Shown here in pieces: positions 15,966 to 24,945 of a stretch of 64,000 bases of DNA (the stretch's first letter is position 1; each line of letters begins with the position of its first letter). Position numbers and translations under genes: made by a program. This DNA comes from Chryseobacterium bernardetii (GTDB lineage Bacteria; Bacteroidota; Bacteroidia; Flavobacteriales; Weeksellaceae), in NCBI RefSeq assembly GCF_003815975.1, contig NZ_CP033932.1, positions 1,364,001 to 1,428,000 of the forward strand. Direction: 5' to 3'. The notes under the pieces are model-generated. The model had not been told where the DNA came from and did not search any database. It worked only from the letters and a program-made list of their open reading frames with translations.

Positions 15966-18900
15966 ATGAAAAAAATATTTTTAATATTTCTATTATATAG
16001 CTATGGTAGTATATATTCTCAAAAAAGTGTAATAGACTCAATGGCCAAAAGTGATGTTCTTAGATCTTTAGACAAAATATCATCTCCTGGTGGATCTACG
16101 AGTAAAAATTCTACTGATAATGATGGCTCTCAATATAATACACAAGCTCTCAATACTAACAGAGATTTATTCCAATTTAATAAAATAGAACCTTTTGGCT
16201 TGAACAAGGTTGTAGGTAAGGCTAATGTTAAAATTCCTTTATATGAAGTTGACTTTCAGGGATTGAAGATTCCGATTGAACTTGTTTATAATTCTGGAGG
16301 AGTTAAGGCTGATCAATTTGCTACTGAGGTTGGCTTGGGTTGGGCATTAAACACTGGAGGGGAAATCAATAAAAATATTGTAAAAATGAATGATGCAAAA
16401 TCAAATATACAATATTCTTTTGGTTTGTATAAGTTGTATGAATTTTGTCTAGGATATCTTTCGTCTATTACGATGGATTTTGCGAACTCCATACCATCTT
16501 ATAATAGAGATTTACCCGATGTATATGATGTGAATTTTTTAAATTTAAACTCTTCATTTTATATTGATCCTAATTTACAACCAGTACACGTTAGTCCATT
16601 TAATGGACAAAAAATATCACTTACTTATGGACGGTTTGATCCTAATTTTGTAAACAAATATGGATTTTATCACGAATATCCAGTAGGGCATTTATGCCCT
16701 AGTAATCCTAGTCTTACTAAAGAACCAGTGTATTTTTTAGCTCTTTATTATAATTTTAGTTGTAATGAGATTTATTTGCCATATAAAGATGTACAAAAAA
16801 TTAATATCATTAAAGATCGCTTTACTTATGACTTTAATGACTTCTCGGTACAAATACCATCAAATGCATCTGATTTAGGGCATCTAACAGATTCTGGGGC
16901 AAACTATTCCTCTACACGTTCCAGCGAAGTAACTAGATATGTTAATAAATATCATATTAGTTCTATTACAGACAATGTAACGAAGAAAAAGGTACTTTTT
17001 TCATACATGGTGCATAGTGGGATAAATGATTATATTAGGCAGGGAGCAACATATAATGTACTAAGACGTGGTTATGATGGAGATTATCAGGCAGAAAGTT
17101 CAATACAAGATGCTGTAAATCATGATTATGATGGATTTATTAAGAAAAATATTGCCCAAATTAAAACAGATAAAGAAATCATAGATTTTGAGTATGTTAA
17201 TGGAAGGGAAGACAGCAAATCTCTTGACATCTTGCTGAGTAGTCCAACAAACTGGGTAGGACACAATAAAGACCCTTATTTGTCTAAAGTTTATATTAAG
17301 GATTATAAGGGTAACCTTAAGTGGTTGTACGTTTTTAATTACAGTTATTTTGATTCAAAATGTACGGATTATAATTTGACATATAATGTGGAGCAGTGCC
17401 GTAGATTGAAATTGACATCAGTTTATAAATATTCTGATGCAGAAATGCAAAATGTTGTTGATTATCAGGTTTTTAAATATTATGAAGACCGTGATCAACC
17501 TAAAATAGGGACTTATCATGTAGATCCTTTTGGTTATAAGTCCCCTTTGGACCCTTCTGCAACGTCATATTTATTATCTAATAATGAATGGGATCCTGTA
17601 GATTGGCCAACTAAAGAATATGGGAAAAAATATGTCAATAAAAGAATGCCTAGAAAACCAATTGTATATAGATATACGGAAAATCAAGGCGGTATTAACC
17701 TAGAATACTATTCAACATTAAGAATACCAGCTTTATCTCCAGTTGTAGTAAATTATGGTGGATATAATCAAGAGCTTTCAACATTAGAGGATTCAAGAGC
17801 TTGGAGTCTTAAATCAATTCAGTATGCAACTCAAGGATTGCAAAAATTCAATTACGAACTCAATACATTTAATTGGAAGGGGCAGCAAATATCTGGAGCA
17901 GGTATAAGAATTGCAAGTATCGACTTAATTGATGGTGGTAAAATTTATACTACTACATACCAATATTCTGGTGGGCAAATTGCTCACCTCCCAATAATAA
18001 GCAATGGGAAAAATTTTTTCTATTCAGGAGGCACAATTCCAACAACTTTTCTTTCGCAAAATCTATATGGTAAAGAGACTACATATAATGGCGGGGTAGT
18101 TCAATACGAAAATGTAACAGAGAAACTCCCTAATGGTGGAAGAATATTTGAAAAATATTCTTCCATAAGTGATAATCCTCAAAAAGTGACTGCTATAAAT
18201 ACAGTTACAAATGCAAACTTTGATCTTTATAATTATTATTTTCCTGTTGGATCAGAATCGTTTTTGTATATGTTAAAACATCCTCTCGTGGGGCAACTAT
18301 TAGAAAGAAATGAATATAATGATTCAAATGATTTAATTAGAAAGACAGAATATAAATATACTTTAGAAAATAAGGACTTTCCTATAATGGATATGATTAG
18401 GTATGATGCGAACCAGCAATATATACAAGATAATAACATACCATATACTTTTGCTTTTGATTATACAGGACCTGGAGTTAATGTAAAGATTCCTGCTGCA
18501 TTGTTCAACCTCGTTCCTGGGGCTAGTACAGGCTCGTTTACCGTAGGAAAGGATAGCAGAATGTATCGTAATAACCTATTAGAGGTAAAGACAACTGACT
18601 TTTTTAATAGCCGAAGTCTCACTAAAAATAAGGTTTATAGTTATCTGGATTCTTATAATTTGTTAAAGAGTACTACAGATTACTTAGGTGCAGATACATA
18701 TAAAAATGAAGTTTTATACAGCTTTGAACAAGGCGATCAATTTAACCAACAGATGTCTACCGATGAGAATGTTAAAACAATGCCTGTTGGTAATAAAGAG
18801 TTTAAAAATGGGAAATTTACGAATTCCAACATTGATAAATTTATTTATACGCCTACTGGGAGTATTAATTTAACAGAAAGAATAAAAGGTTACCCACAGG

Positions 18901-19892
18901 ATGATTCTGATAAGACTTACTTTACCCGCTATGATAATAAGGGAAACATTATTGAAGTAAAAAACTCTGTACAGACCCCAACAACTTTTATTTGGGGATA
19001 TGGCCAAAACTCATTAATTGCAAAAATTGAAGGCGCAACCTATGCAGAGGTAATGCAAGCCTTCTCATTAGATCCTAATAATTCTAATTCTTATTTAAAT
19101 CTGGATATTGTTAAGAAGTCGGATTTACATGTTAATGATGGAACAGAAGGAGATTTAATTTCTAATTTAGAAATATTTAGAAAAAAGGCAGAATTTAAAA
19201 ATTATAAAATTTCCACCTATACTTATAATACTTTAATAGGAATAAAGACAGAATATGACGAGACAGGAATCAAAACTGTTTATAAATATAACACTACTAA
19301 TAAATTACAAAAAATCATTGATCAGGAAGGAAACATTTTAAAGGAATATAATTACAATTACGCTCCAAGAATATTCTACAGTAATCCAAAAAGCGGAAGT
19401 TTTCTGAGAGCTAATTGTGGACCAGGAACTCTACCAGAACCAAGTCTCTATACTGTTCCGGAAGGGAAGTATACTTCTACTTTAAGTCAACCCGATGCTG
19501 ATCAAAAGGCACAAAATGATGTTGACGCTAATGGCCAAAACTATGTGAATAGTAATGGGGTATGCAAACCTTATGTATGTACTATTACCCCCACTCATCT
19601 TGCAGATATTTATTACTCATCTTTTCAAGAAACTTCTTTGGGTCATATAAAAGTTATTCTAAGTTTTCCTATAACCGGCTATAATGGATCTACACCCAAT
19701 TGGTCTAATGGAGTGTTTATAGGGACACTAGATAGCTTATGCAGACCAAATTCTTATAAAAGCATAGATGTCTCCTCCAATGGTAGCGGATGGAGCGTAT
19801 CATTAGGACCAGCAGGAGATGTTACAGTAAGATCTACAGGTGGAAACTCAGGAAGTTCAGCAACATTATATTTTGAATACGATAAAAACTAG
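15966..19892 (+). CDS. Large secreted RHS-operon protein (N-terminal shell component)
   Basis: 1308 residues with a signal peptide (MKKIFLIFLLYSYGSIYSQ). The region around residues 75-140 (PFGLNKVVGKANVKIPLYEV; GLGWALNTGGEI) is characteristic of Bacteroidetes proteins preceding RHS genes and recalls the SpvB/TcaC-like start of RHS shells. The middle has many Tyr-rich YD-type strands; the end is a Cys-containing beta-rich domain with no recognised function. It lies 6 bp upstream of the RHS core gene. I infer that it forms or loads the RHS cage. Strongly AT-rich compared with the T9SS gene before it. Confidence 0.7.
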   Translation: MKKIFLIFLLYSYGSIYSQKSVIDSMAKSDVLRSLDKISSPGGSTSKNSTDNDGSQYNTQALNTNRDLFQFNKIEPFGLNKVVGKANVKIPLYEVDFQGLKIPIELVYNSGGVKADQFATEVGLGWALNTGGEINKNIVKMNDAKSNIQYSFGLYKLYEFCLGYLSSITMDFANSIPSYNRDLPDVYDVNFLNLNSSFYIDPNLQPVHVSPFNGQKISLTYGRFDPNFVNKYGFYHEYPVGHLCPSNPSLTKEPVYFLALYYNFSCNEIYLPYKDVQKINIIKDRFTYDFNDFSVQIPSNASDLGHLTDSGANYSSTRSSEVTRYVNKYHISSITDNVTKKKVLFSYMVHSGINDYIRQGATYNVLRRGYDGDYQAESSIQDAVNHDYDGFIKKNIAQIKTDKEIIDFEYVNGREDSKSLDILLSSPTNWVGHNKDPYLSKVYIKDYKGNLKWLYVFNYSYFDSKCTDYNLTYNVEQCRRLKLTSVYKYSDAEMQNVVDYQVFKYYEDRDQPKIGTYHVDPFGYKSPLDPSATSYLLSNNEWDPVDWPTKEYGKKYVNKRMPRKPIVYRYTENQGGINLEYYSTLRIPALSPVVVNYGGYNQELSTLEDSRAWSLKSIQYATQGLQKFNYELNTFNWKGQQISGAGIRIASIDLIDGGKIYTTTYQYSGGQIAHLPIISNGKNFFYSGGTIPTTFLSQNLYGKETTYNGGVVQYENVTEKLPNGGRIFEKYSSISDNPQKVTAINTVTNANFDLYNYYFPVGSESFLYMLKHPLVGQLLERNEYNDSNDLIRKTEYKYTLENKDFPIMDMIRYDANQQYIQDNNIPYTFAFDYTGPGVNVKIPAALFNLVPGASTGSFTVGKDSRMYRNNLLEVKTTDFFNSRSLTKNKVYSYLDSYNLLKSTTDYLGADTYKNEVLYSFEQGDQFNQQMSTDENVKTMPVGNKEFKNGKFTNSNIDKFIYTPTGSINLTERIKGYPQDDSDKTYFTRYDNKGNIIEVKNSVQTPTTFIWGYGQNSLIAKIEGATYAEVMQAFSLDPNNSNSYLNLDIVKKSDLHVNDGTEGDLISNLEIFRKKAEFKNYKISTYTYNTLIGIKTEYDETGIKTVYKYNTTNKLQKIIDQEGNILKEYNYNYAPRIFYSNPKSGSFLRANCGPGTLPEPSLYTVPEGKYTSTLSQPDADQKAQNDVDANGQNYVNSNGVCKPYVCTITPTHLADIYYSSFQETSLGHIKVILSFPITGYNGSTPNWSNGVFIGTLDSLCRPNSYKSIDVSSNGSGWSVSLGPAGDVTVRSTGGNSGSSATLYFEYDKN

Positions 19893-19898
19893 TAACAG

Positions 19899-22800
19899 AT
19901 GAGAAAAATTATAATTTTAATTAAAATTTTTACTTGTATTGGAGTAACATATGCGCAAAGTTCTCCAAGTACAGAAGAAAATTATATACAAGAAAAGAAG
20001 TATTTGGAACCTGTTAATGTGAGTAGTTCAACAGCTAAGCAAATTAATAAGATACAATATTTTAACAGATTAGGAGCACCTAAACAAACCATTAATGTGA
20101 AGGGATCTCCAAAAGGAAGAGATATAGTAAAACATATAGAATATGATAATTCTGGAAGGAAAATCAAAAACTTTCTTCCAGTTCCACAAAGTTCTACACA
20201 GAATGGAGCTATTTACTCTAGTCCCTTAAGTAATGCTACTGATCCGGAAATTTACGGAAGTGAGAAAATATACTCTGAAACAGTAATAGAAAACTCACCT
20301 TTAAACAGAATAAAACAGGAAAAACCGCTAGGAATTGCTTGGGATGGGAAATCAGTACAATTTGGTTATGATGTTAATATTTTTGAAGATTATGTAAGAA
20401 AATACGAAACAATTACAGAATGGGATCCGATAAATAAAGTTTATAAATCTTCGGTAAAGCTTCTTCAATATTATGATGCAAATCAATTATATAAAAACAC
20501 TATAATTGATGAGGATGGAAATAAAAGCATTAAATTTAAAAATAGTAAAGAGCAAATAATATTAGTTAGAAAGATATTGAGCTCTACTGAAAATGCTGAT
20601 ACTTATTATGTTTATGATGATTATGACCGATTAGTATATGTAATTCCACCACTTGCCTCTGCACCAACTGTTGAGCCTAGTACACTTGAAAAACTTTATT
20701 ATGAGTATAAGTATGATAACAAAGGTAGATTGGTAGAAAAGAAAATACCAGGTAAAGGGTGGGAGTATATTATCTATGATAAGCAAAACAGAAAGGTACT
20801 AACTCAAGATCCAGCTTTACGAACATTAGAAAATAGCTTTAAAAAGAAAGGTTGGTTATTTAATAAGTATGATAAATTTGGAAGGATTGTCTATACAGGA
20901 TTTTTTGCTAATACATCTACTAGAGTAGATTTGCAAACTGCCATAAATAACATGACAGCTAATCCTGGGAATAATGAAGAAAGAAGTACTGCTCCGTTTT
21001 CAATAAATGGGATGGATGTGTATTACACTAAAAATGCTTTTCCAACAGAGAGTATGACTATACTAAGTATAAACTATTATGACACTTATCAATCCTATAG
21101 TTTTAATCCTGTTTTTCCATCTAGCATATTGGGTGCAAATACACTAACAGATAATTCTATTGGTAATATTTTAAGTACTAAGAATTTACCAGTAATGAGT
21201 TTTGTTAAAAATATTGAAGATGATAGCTGGACAAAGAATTATACTTATTATGACAATAAGGCCAGAATAATTGGTACACATTCTATTAATCATCTGGGCG
21301 GTTATACTAAAACAGAATCTAGGCTGGATTTTGTAGGAGTAGTCCAAACTGTAATCACTAAGCATAAAAGGCTGGAAACAGATCAGGAAAGGGTAATCAC
21401 AGAAAATTTTGAATATGATAACCAAAACAGACTGCTCGTACATAAACACCAGGTAGACGCCAACGCTGTTGAAATCCTTACCCAGAACAAGTATAATGAA
21501 CTTACCCAGCTTGAATCTAAAAAAATAGGTGGAACGGATATTATTAATCCTTTACAAACAGTAGATTACAGATATAATATCAGAGGGTGGTTGACTAAAA
21601 TCAATGATCCTTCTAATCTGAATGGAAAATTATTTGGATATGAAATAAAGTACAATAATCCATTAAACTCCACAAATTCACCTGGCAGATTTAATGGAAA
21701 TATTGCAGAGATAGACTGGAGAAATTCTTCAGAAGATATTTTGAAAAGATATAATTATCAGTATGATTCCCTGAATCGTTTAAAAAATGGCTTCTACTCA
21801 GAACCTAATGCCACTAATCCTGCTAATGGTAATTTTGATGAATACCTTACTTATGACCTGAACGGAAATATCAATACCTTGAAAAGAAATGCGATTCCTG
21901 TATCGGGAGGAACCTCTACTTTGGTAGATAACCTGGAGTATAAATACACAGGAAACCGTTTGAATCAAGTTATAGAATCTGCCATGAATGATGCAGGGTA
22001 TGAAGGCGGGAATAATATGATTGATTATGATGCAAATGGAAATATGACCACTATGAATGATAAGGGGATCTATTCTATTGTTTATAATTATTTAAATTTA
22101 CCCAACTCCTATTCAATTCAGGATAACAAGTTTGGGCTTCCTATGTATATAGGTCTGAGCTATCTTTACCGTGCAGACGGAACTAAGCTTAGAAAAATCT
22201 ATTCAAGCAGACCTGTAAGAGGTTCAACCAGTTACACTACAACTGATTATTTAGATGGGTTTCAGTATACTTATAGAGAAGGTGACGGAATATGTATAAC
22301 CTGTCGTACAGAGTCTGCTTTTGAACAACAGGCTTATGGAAGTATCAGTAAAGTTTTTCCTGATCTGGAACTCCCCCCAAGATGGATACTGGATTTTGTA
22401 CCTACAGCGGAAGGTTTTTACAGTTTCACAGAAAACCGTTATATTTACCAGTATAAAGATCATTTAGACAATGCCAGGGTAAGTTTTGCCAAAAACAGTG
22501 CAGGAGTTCTTGAAGTAACAGATACAAACGACTATTATCCATTTGGGTTAAACCACATCTCAGGAATGTTTAGTCTTTCTAATTTTGGAGGATTGTATAG
22601 TTACAAATACAATGGTAAGGAATTGCAGGAGACTGGAATGTATGATTATGGCGCAAGATTCTATATGCCGGATTTGGGAAGATGGAGTGTAATTGATCCA
22701 AGGAGTCAATATACTCATGAAGCATATAGTTACGTTTGGAATAACCCAATAAAGTTTGCTGATCCAACAGGTATGCAAGGTGAATTGATTGGAAAGTGCC

Positions 22801-23426
22801 CGCCTGAATGTCCAGAGGGAGTTAGTGCAATTAATGTACTTCCAAGTGGAGAGAGTGAAACTCAGATTCAGGAAATAACCTTTACAGGTCAAGCAGGAAA
22901 CAAGAATTCTGGACCTGGTAGTTTAGCAATGATGGCCCTATATGTCTCACAAGTTGATTCTCCGGCACCTGGACCCGCAGATATAGTAGCAGCTGTAATG
23001 TTGGCAACAGCGGGGGTTTGGTGGACATACAATCATCTTAGTACACCAACTACAGGATATACTACCATTGCAGATCCTGGTGCTGGTTATGGTAGCATGA
23101 AAACAGAAGATGCAGCTGAAGAAGATGTGAATGGAACAGATGTTCCTCAAGAAGATGGAGAAAATTCGCTTTATGAATCAAAGACTGGTAAAAGAGCTGT
23201 TAACAACAGGGAAACGAATATCTCTCAGGGAGAGTTTGAAAAGAATTTAGAAGAATCCGGATTTGAAAAAACAACTTCTTCAGATGGAGAGAGAACTACT
23301 TATTCGAAAGACGGAAAATCTTATACGGTGAGACGGAATAGTAAAGAAGGAAGCCCAACAGCAGATTTTAGAAAAAGTCCTGATGGAAAAGGAAAAACAG
23401 ACATTAAAATAAGATTAAAACCATAA
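19899..23426 (+). CDS. RHS repeat protein with polymorphic toxin C-terminus
   Basis: 1175 residues with a signal peptide. The N-terminal part is of the DUF6443 type, followed by YD repeats and the RHS-associated core near residues 855-955: YIYQYKDHLDNARVSF, YYPFGLNH, YNGKELQETGMYDYGARFY, then DPTGM, the boundary after which RHS proteins carry a variable toxin. The remaining 220 or so residues start with a hydrophobic stretch and end in a compact domain, SYTVRRNSKEGSPTADF then TDIKIRLKP, which I do not assign to a known toxin class. The next gene starts two bases after the stop and is the expected immunity protein. Confidence 0.85.
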   Translation: MRKIIILIKIFTCIGVTYAQSSPSTEENYIQEKKYLEPVNVSSSTAKQINKIQYFNRLGAPKQTINVKGSPKGRDIVKHIEYDNSGRKIKNFLPVPQSSTQNGAIYSSPLSNATDPEIYGSEKIYSETVIENSPLNRIKQEKPLGIAWDGKSVQFGYDVNIFEDYVRKYETITEWDPINKVYKSSVKLLQYYDANQLYKNTIIDEDGNKSIKFKNSKEQIILVRKILSSTENADTYYVYDDYDRLVYVIPPLASAPTVEPSTLEKLYYEYKYDNKGRLVEKKIPGKGWEYIIYDKQNRKVLTQDPALRTLENSFKKKGWLFNKYDKFGRIVYTGFFANTSTRVDLQTAINNMTANPGNNEERSTAPFSINGMDVYYTKNAFPTESMTILSINYYDTYQSYSFNPVFPSSILGANTLTDNSIGNILSTKNLPVMSFVKNIEDDSWTKNYTYYDNKARIIGTHSINHLGGYTKTESRLDFVGVVQTVITKHKRLETDQERVITENFEYDNQNRLLVHKHQVDANAVEILTQNKYNELTQLESKKIGGTDIINPLQTVDYRYNIRGWLTKINDPSNLNGKLFGYEIKYNNPLNSTNSPGRFNGNIAEIDWRNSSEDILKRYNYQYDSLNRLKNGFYSEPNATNPANGNFDEYLTYDLNGNINTLKRNAIPVSGGTSTLVDNLEYKYTGNRLNQVIESAMNDAGYEGGNNMIDYDANGNMTTMNDKGIYSIVYNYLNLPNSYSIQDNKFGLPMYIGLSYLYRADGTKLRKIYSSRPVRGSTSYTTTDYLDGFQYTYREGDGICITCRTESAFEQQAYGSISKVFPDLELPPRWILDFVPTAEGFYSFTENRYIYQYKDHLDNARVSFAKNSAGVLEVTDTNDYYPFGLNHISGMFSLSNFGGLYSYKYNGKELQETGMYDYGARFYMPDLGRWSVIDPRSQYTHEAYSYVWNNPIKFADPTGMQGELIGKCPPECPEGVSAINVLPSGESETQIQEITFTGQAGNKNSGPGSLAMMALYVSQVDSPAPGPADIVAAVMLATAGVWWTYNHLSTPTTGYTTIADPGAGYGSMKTEDAAEEDVNGTDVPQEDGENSLYESKTGKRAVNNRETNISQGEFEKNLEESGFEKTTSSDGERTTYSKDGKSYTVRRNSKEGSPTADFRKSPDGKGKTDIKIRLKP

Positions 23427-23428
23427 CA

Positions 23429-24037
23429 ATGATTGATTTTGTAAAAAATAAACAAGAATTTGAAGATTATAGAAGTAGGTTTCTACGATTATTCAATTCT
23501 GATAAAGAGATAGAGAATAATATATTTAATAATGAATTAAAATATTATTTAGCTTTTGATTTTGATTATATTTTTGATAATTCGTTTTTTGATACTTTGG
23601 TTATGTTTTTAATAAGTATAAAATCTGAAAAGATAATATTTTATACTATCAATCCTTCACCAGAAAATTATTTCCTATCATTCAATAAGTATAATGTTTT
23701 TAGCTTTAGTACTTCAACCGATTTTAACGAATTTGAAGATATTCTTTATAAGGAACCGGATAATAATGTAATAGACTCCATAGGTTACAGTTCAAATGAT
23801 ATTGCTTTGTTCTCAAGTAATTCTGATGAATGGGCTATAGCAGGGTCAAGAGATTTGGAAGTAGCTATTATTGGGTTTAAAACTCAAGATATGAAGGAAT
23901 ATTTTTCGAGTTTCTTTACAAGTTTTAATCCATGTCTTCCTATAAAAGAGTATATAAAAGATTTGGATGATAGTATCGGATTTAATGAAAATCAGTGGAC
24001 ATACTATAACAGGATAATAGACAGTTATACTGAGTAA
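23429..24037 (+). CDS. Candidate immunity protein for the RHS toxin
   Basis: 202 residues, acidic, no signal peptide or membrane helix, rich in Phe, Tyr, Asn and Asp. No domain recognised with certainty; the pattern of short strands and helices and the DEWAIAGSRDLEVAIIGF segment resemble cytoplasmic SUKH/SMI-like or other immunity proteins only loosely. The assignment rests on position: it begins two bases after the toxin gene, on the same strand, and is followed at once by a terminator. Such order is the rule in polymorphic toxin loci. Confidence 0.6.
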   Translation: MIDFVKNKQEFEDYRSRFLRLFNSDKEIENNIFNNELKYYLAFDFDYIFDNSFFDTLVMFLISIKSEKIIFYTINPSPENYFLSFNKYNVFSFSTSTDFNEFEDILYKEPDNNVIDSIGYSSNDIALFSSNSDEWAIAGSRDLEVAIIGFKTQDMKEYFSSFFTSFNPCLPIKEYIKDLDDSIGFNENQWTYYNRIIDSYTE

Positions 24038-24060
24038 TGACGTAAATAATCAATAGTTTT

Positions 24061-24096
24061 AAAAGTCTAACCAGCTAAAAGGCAGGTTAGACTTTT
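24061..24096. terminator. Bidirectional terminator between RHS operon and S24 regulator
   Basis: 12-bp perfect stem AAAAGTCTAACC / GGTTAGACTTTT with a 12-base loop and a T run on the plus strand. It overlaps the stop codon of the convergent regulator gene. Confidence 0.8.
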
Positions 24097-24884
24097 TTAT
24101 GAGATTGTTTGTTGACGTTAAATGCTACATTTTCTAATCTCTGAATATCTTTTCGTAGTTCCAGAAACATGTCTTTTACGTTATGATCTCTGTTGTCAGG
24201 TTCAAAATCCTCTGGAAATATACCCGAAGCATATTGCCATATCTCCACAATGTCTTCTAATGGAATATCATAAGGCTGATAAAAAGGATTATCAGCTGCT
24301 ACGATAATTGATTTTTTCTTCTTAGCATTGAATCTTTTATAAGAAATCCCATCATTGAAGGTAACAAATATGTAGCTTTTGCCAGGTTTTAGATCTTCAA
24401 TATTTTCAACATACTTTCCGATAATATAAGATCCATCTTTAAAAGGAGGCATGGAATCCCCTTGAGCTGGAAAAGCCCTGTATTTTCCGTTAGTTAAAAA
24501 AGGAAGTGTAATTCTTTGCAATCCTTCAATATATTCTGGATCGCTGTAGCCGGATAAATAGCCCATTGATGCTTTCTGCGGAACGATTTCGATGCTGTTG
24601 TTTCCTAATTGGTCTACCACAACAGGTAAGACAATTCTATTATCAGGAAGTTTCAGGATATCTTCCAATGGATATTTTCGAATATCAACAGTAAGAAGTA
24701 GATCAATACTTACATTGAAGTACTTCGAAATTTTTATTAAAACGTCGTAGGGCGCTTCTGAGCGACCACTTTCGTATTTGGAGTACCGATCTCTGCTGAT
24801 GATCAGAATATCACTAGCAAAAGCATGTTGGGATAGGCCTCGCTTACCTCTCAAAAACCTTATATTATCTGCAAAAGTTGACAT
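24087..24884 (-). CDS. XRE-S24 (LexA-like) repressor of the dinB-dnaE2 cassette
   Basis: 265 residues from the ATG at 24884 (MSTFADNIRFL). The N-terminal HTH has IRFLRGKRGLSQHAFA then RYSKYESGRSEAPYDVL. The C-terminal S24 peptidase domain has the serine in GDSMPPF and the general-base lysine in ISYKRF. Such proteins repress SOS-like genes and inactivate themselves by cleavage when RecA filaments form. Before the serine, where homologues usually have Ala-Gly, this one reads KASMGYLSGY, so the expected scissile bond would be Met-Gly. The gene is divergent from dinB, with two operator-like repeats between them. Confidence 0.85.
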   Translation of the reverse strand: MSTFADNIRFLRGKRGLSQHAFASDILIISRDRYSKYESGRSEAPYDVLIKISKYFNVSIDLLLTVDIRKYPLEDILKLPDNRIVLPVVVDQLGNNSIEIVPQKASMGYLSGYSDPEYIEGLQRITLPFLTNGKYRAFPAQGDSMPPFKDGSYIIGKYVENIEDLKPGKSYIFVTFNDGISYKRFNAKKKKSIIVAADNPFYQPYDIPLEDIVEIWQYASGIFPEDFEPDNRDHNVKDMFLELRKDIQRLENVAFNVNKQSHKKV

Positions 24885-24885
24885 T

Positions 24886-24941
24886 GGGACAAATTGTACC
24901 AGCAAATATAATCATTTTGGGACAAATAGTCTCTAATTTTG
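24886..24941. promoter_or_regulatory. Divergent S24 operators and promoters (regulator / dinB)
   Basis: Two direct copies, GGGACAAATTGTACC (24886-24900) and GGGACAAATAGTCTC (24919-24933), start 33 bp apart. The first lies between the regulator's -7 box (TATATTTG on minus) and its ATG. The second abuts the dinB -7 box TAATTTTG (24934-24941), which is only 4 bases from the GTG start, so the dinB message is probably leaderless. Confidence 0.7.
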
Positions 24942-24945
24942 TAAC

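Noticed and set aside
24886..24933. S24 operators as members of the WYL-type promoter set
   Set aside because: They share GACAA but have a GGGACAAAT consensus, and the spacing to the regulator's -7 box is 10 rather than 12 after TTGTC; they fit a separate S24 repressor.
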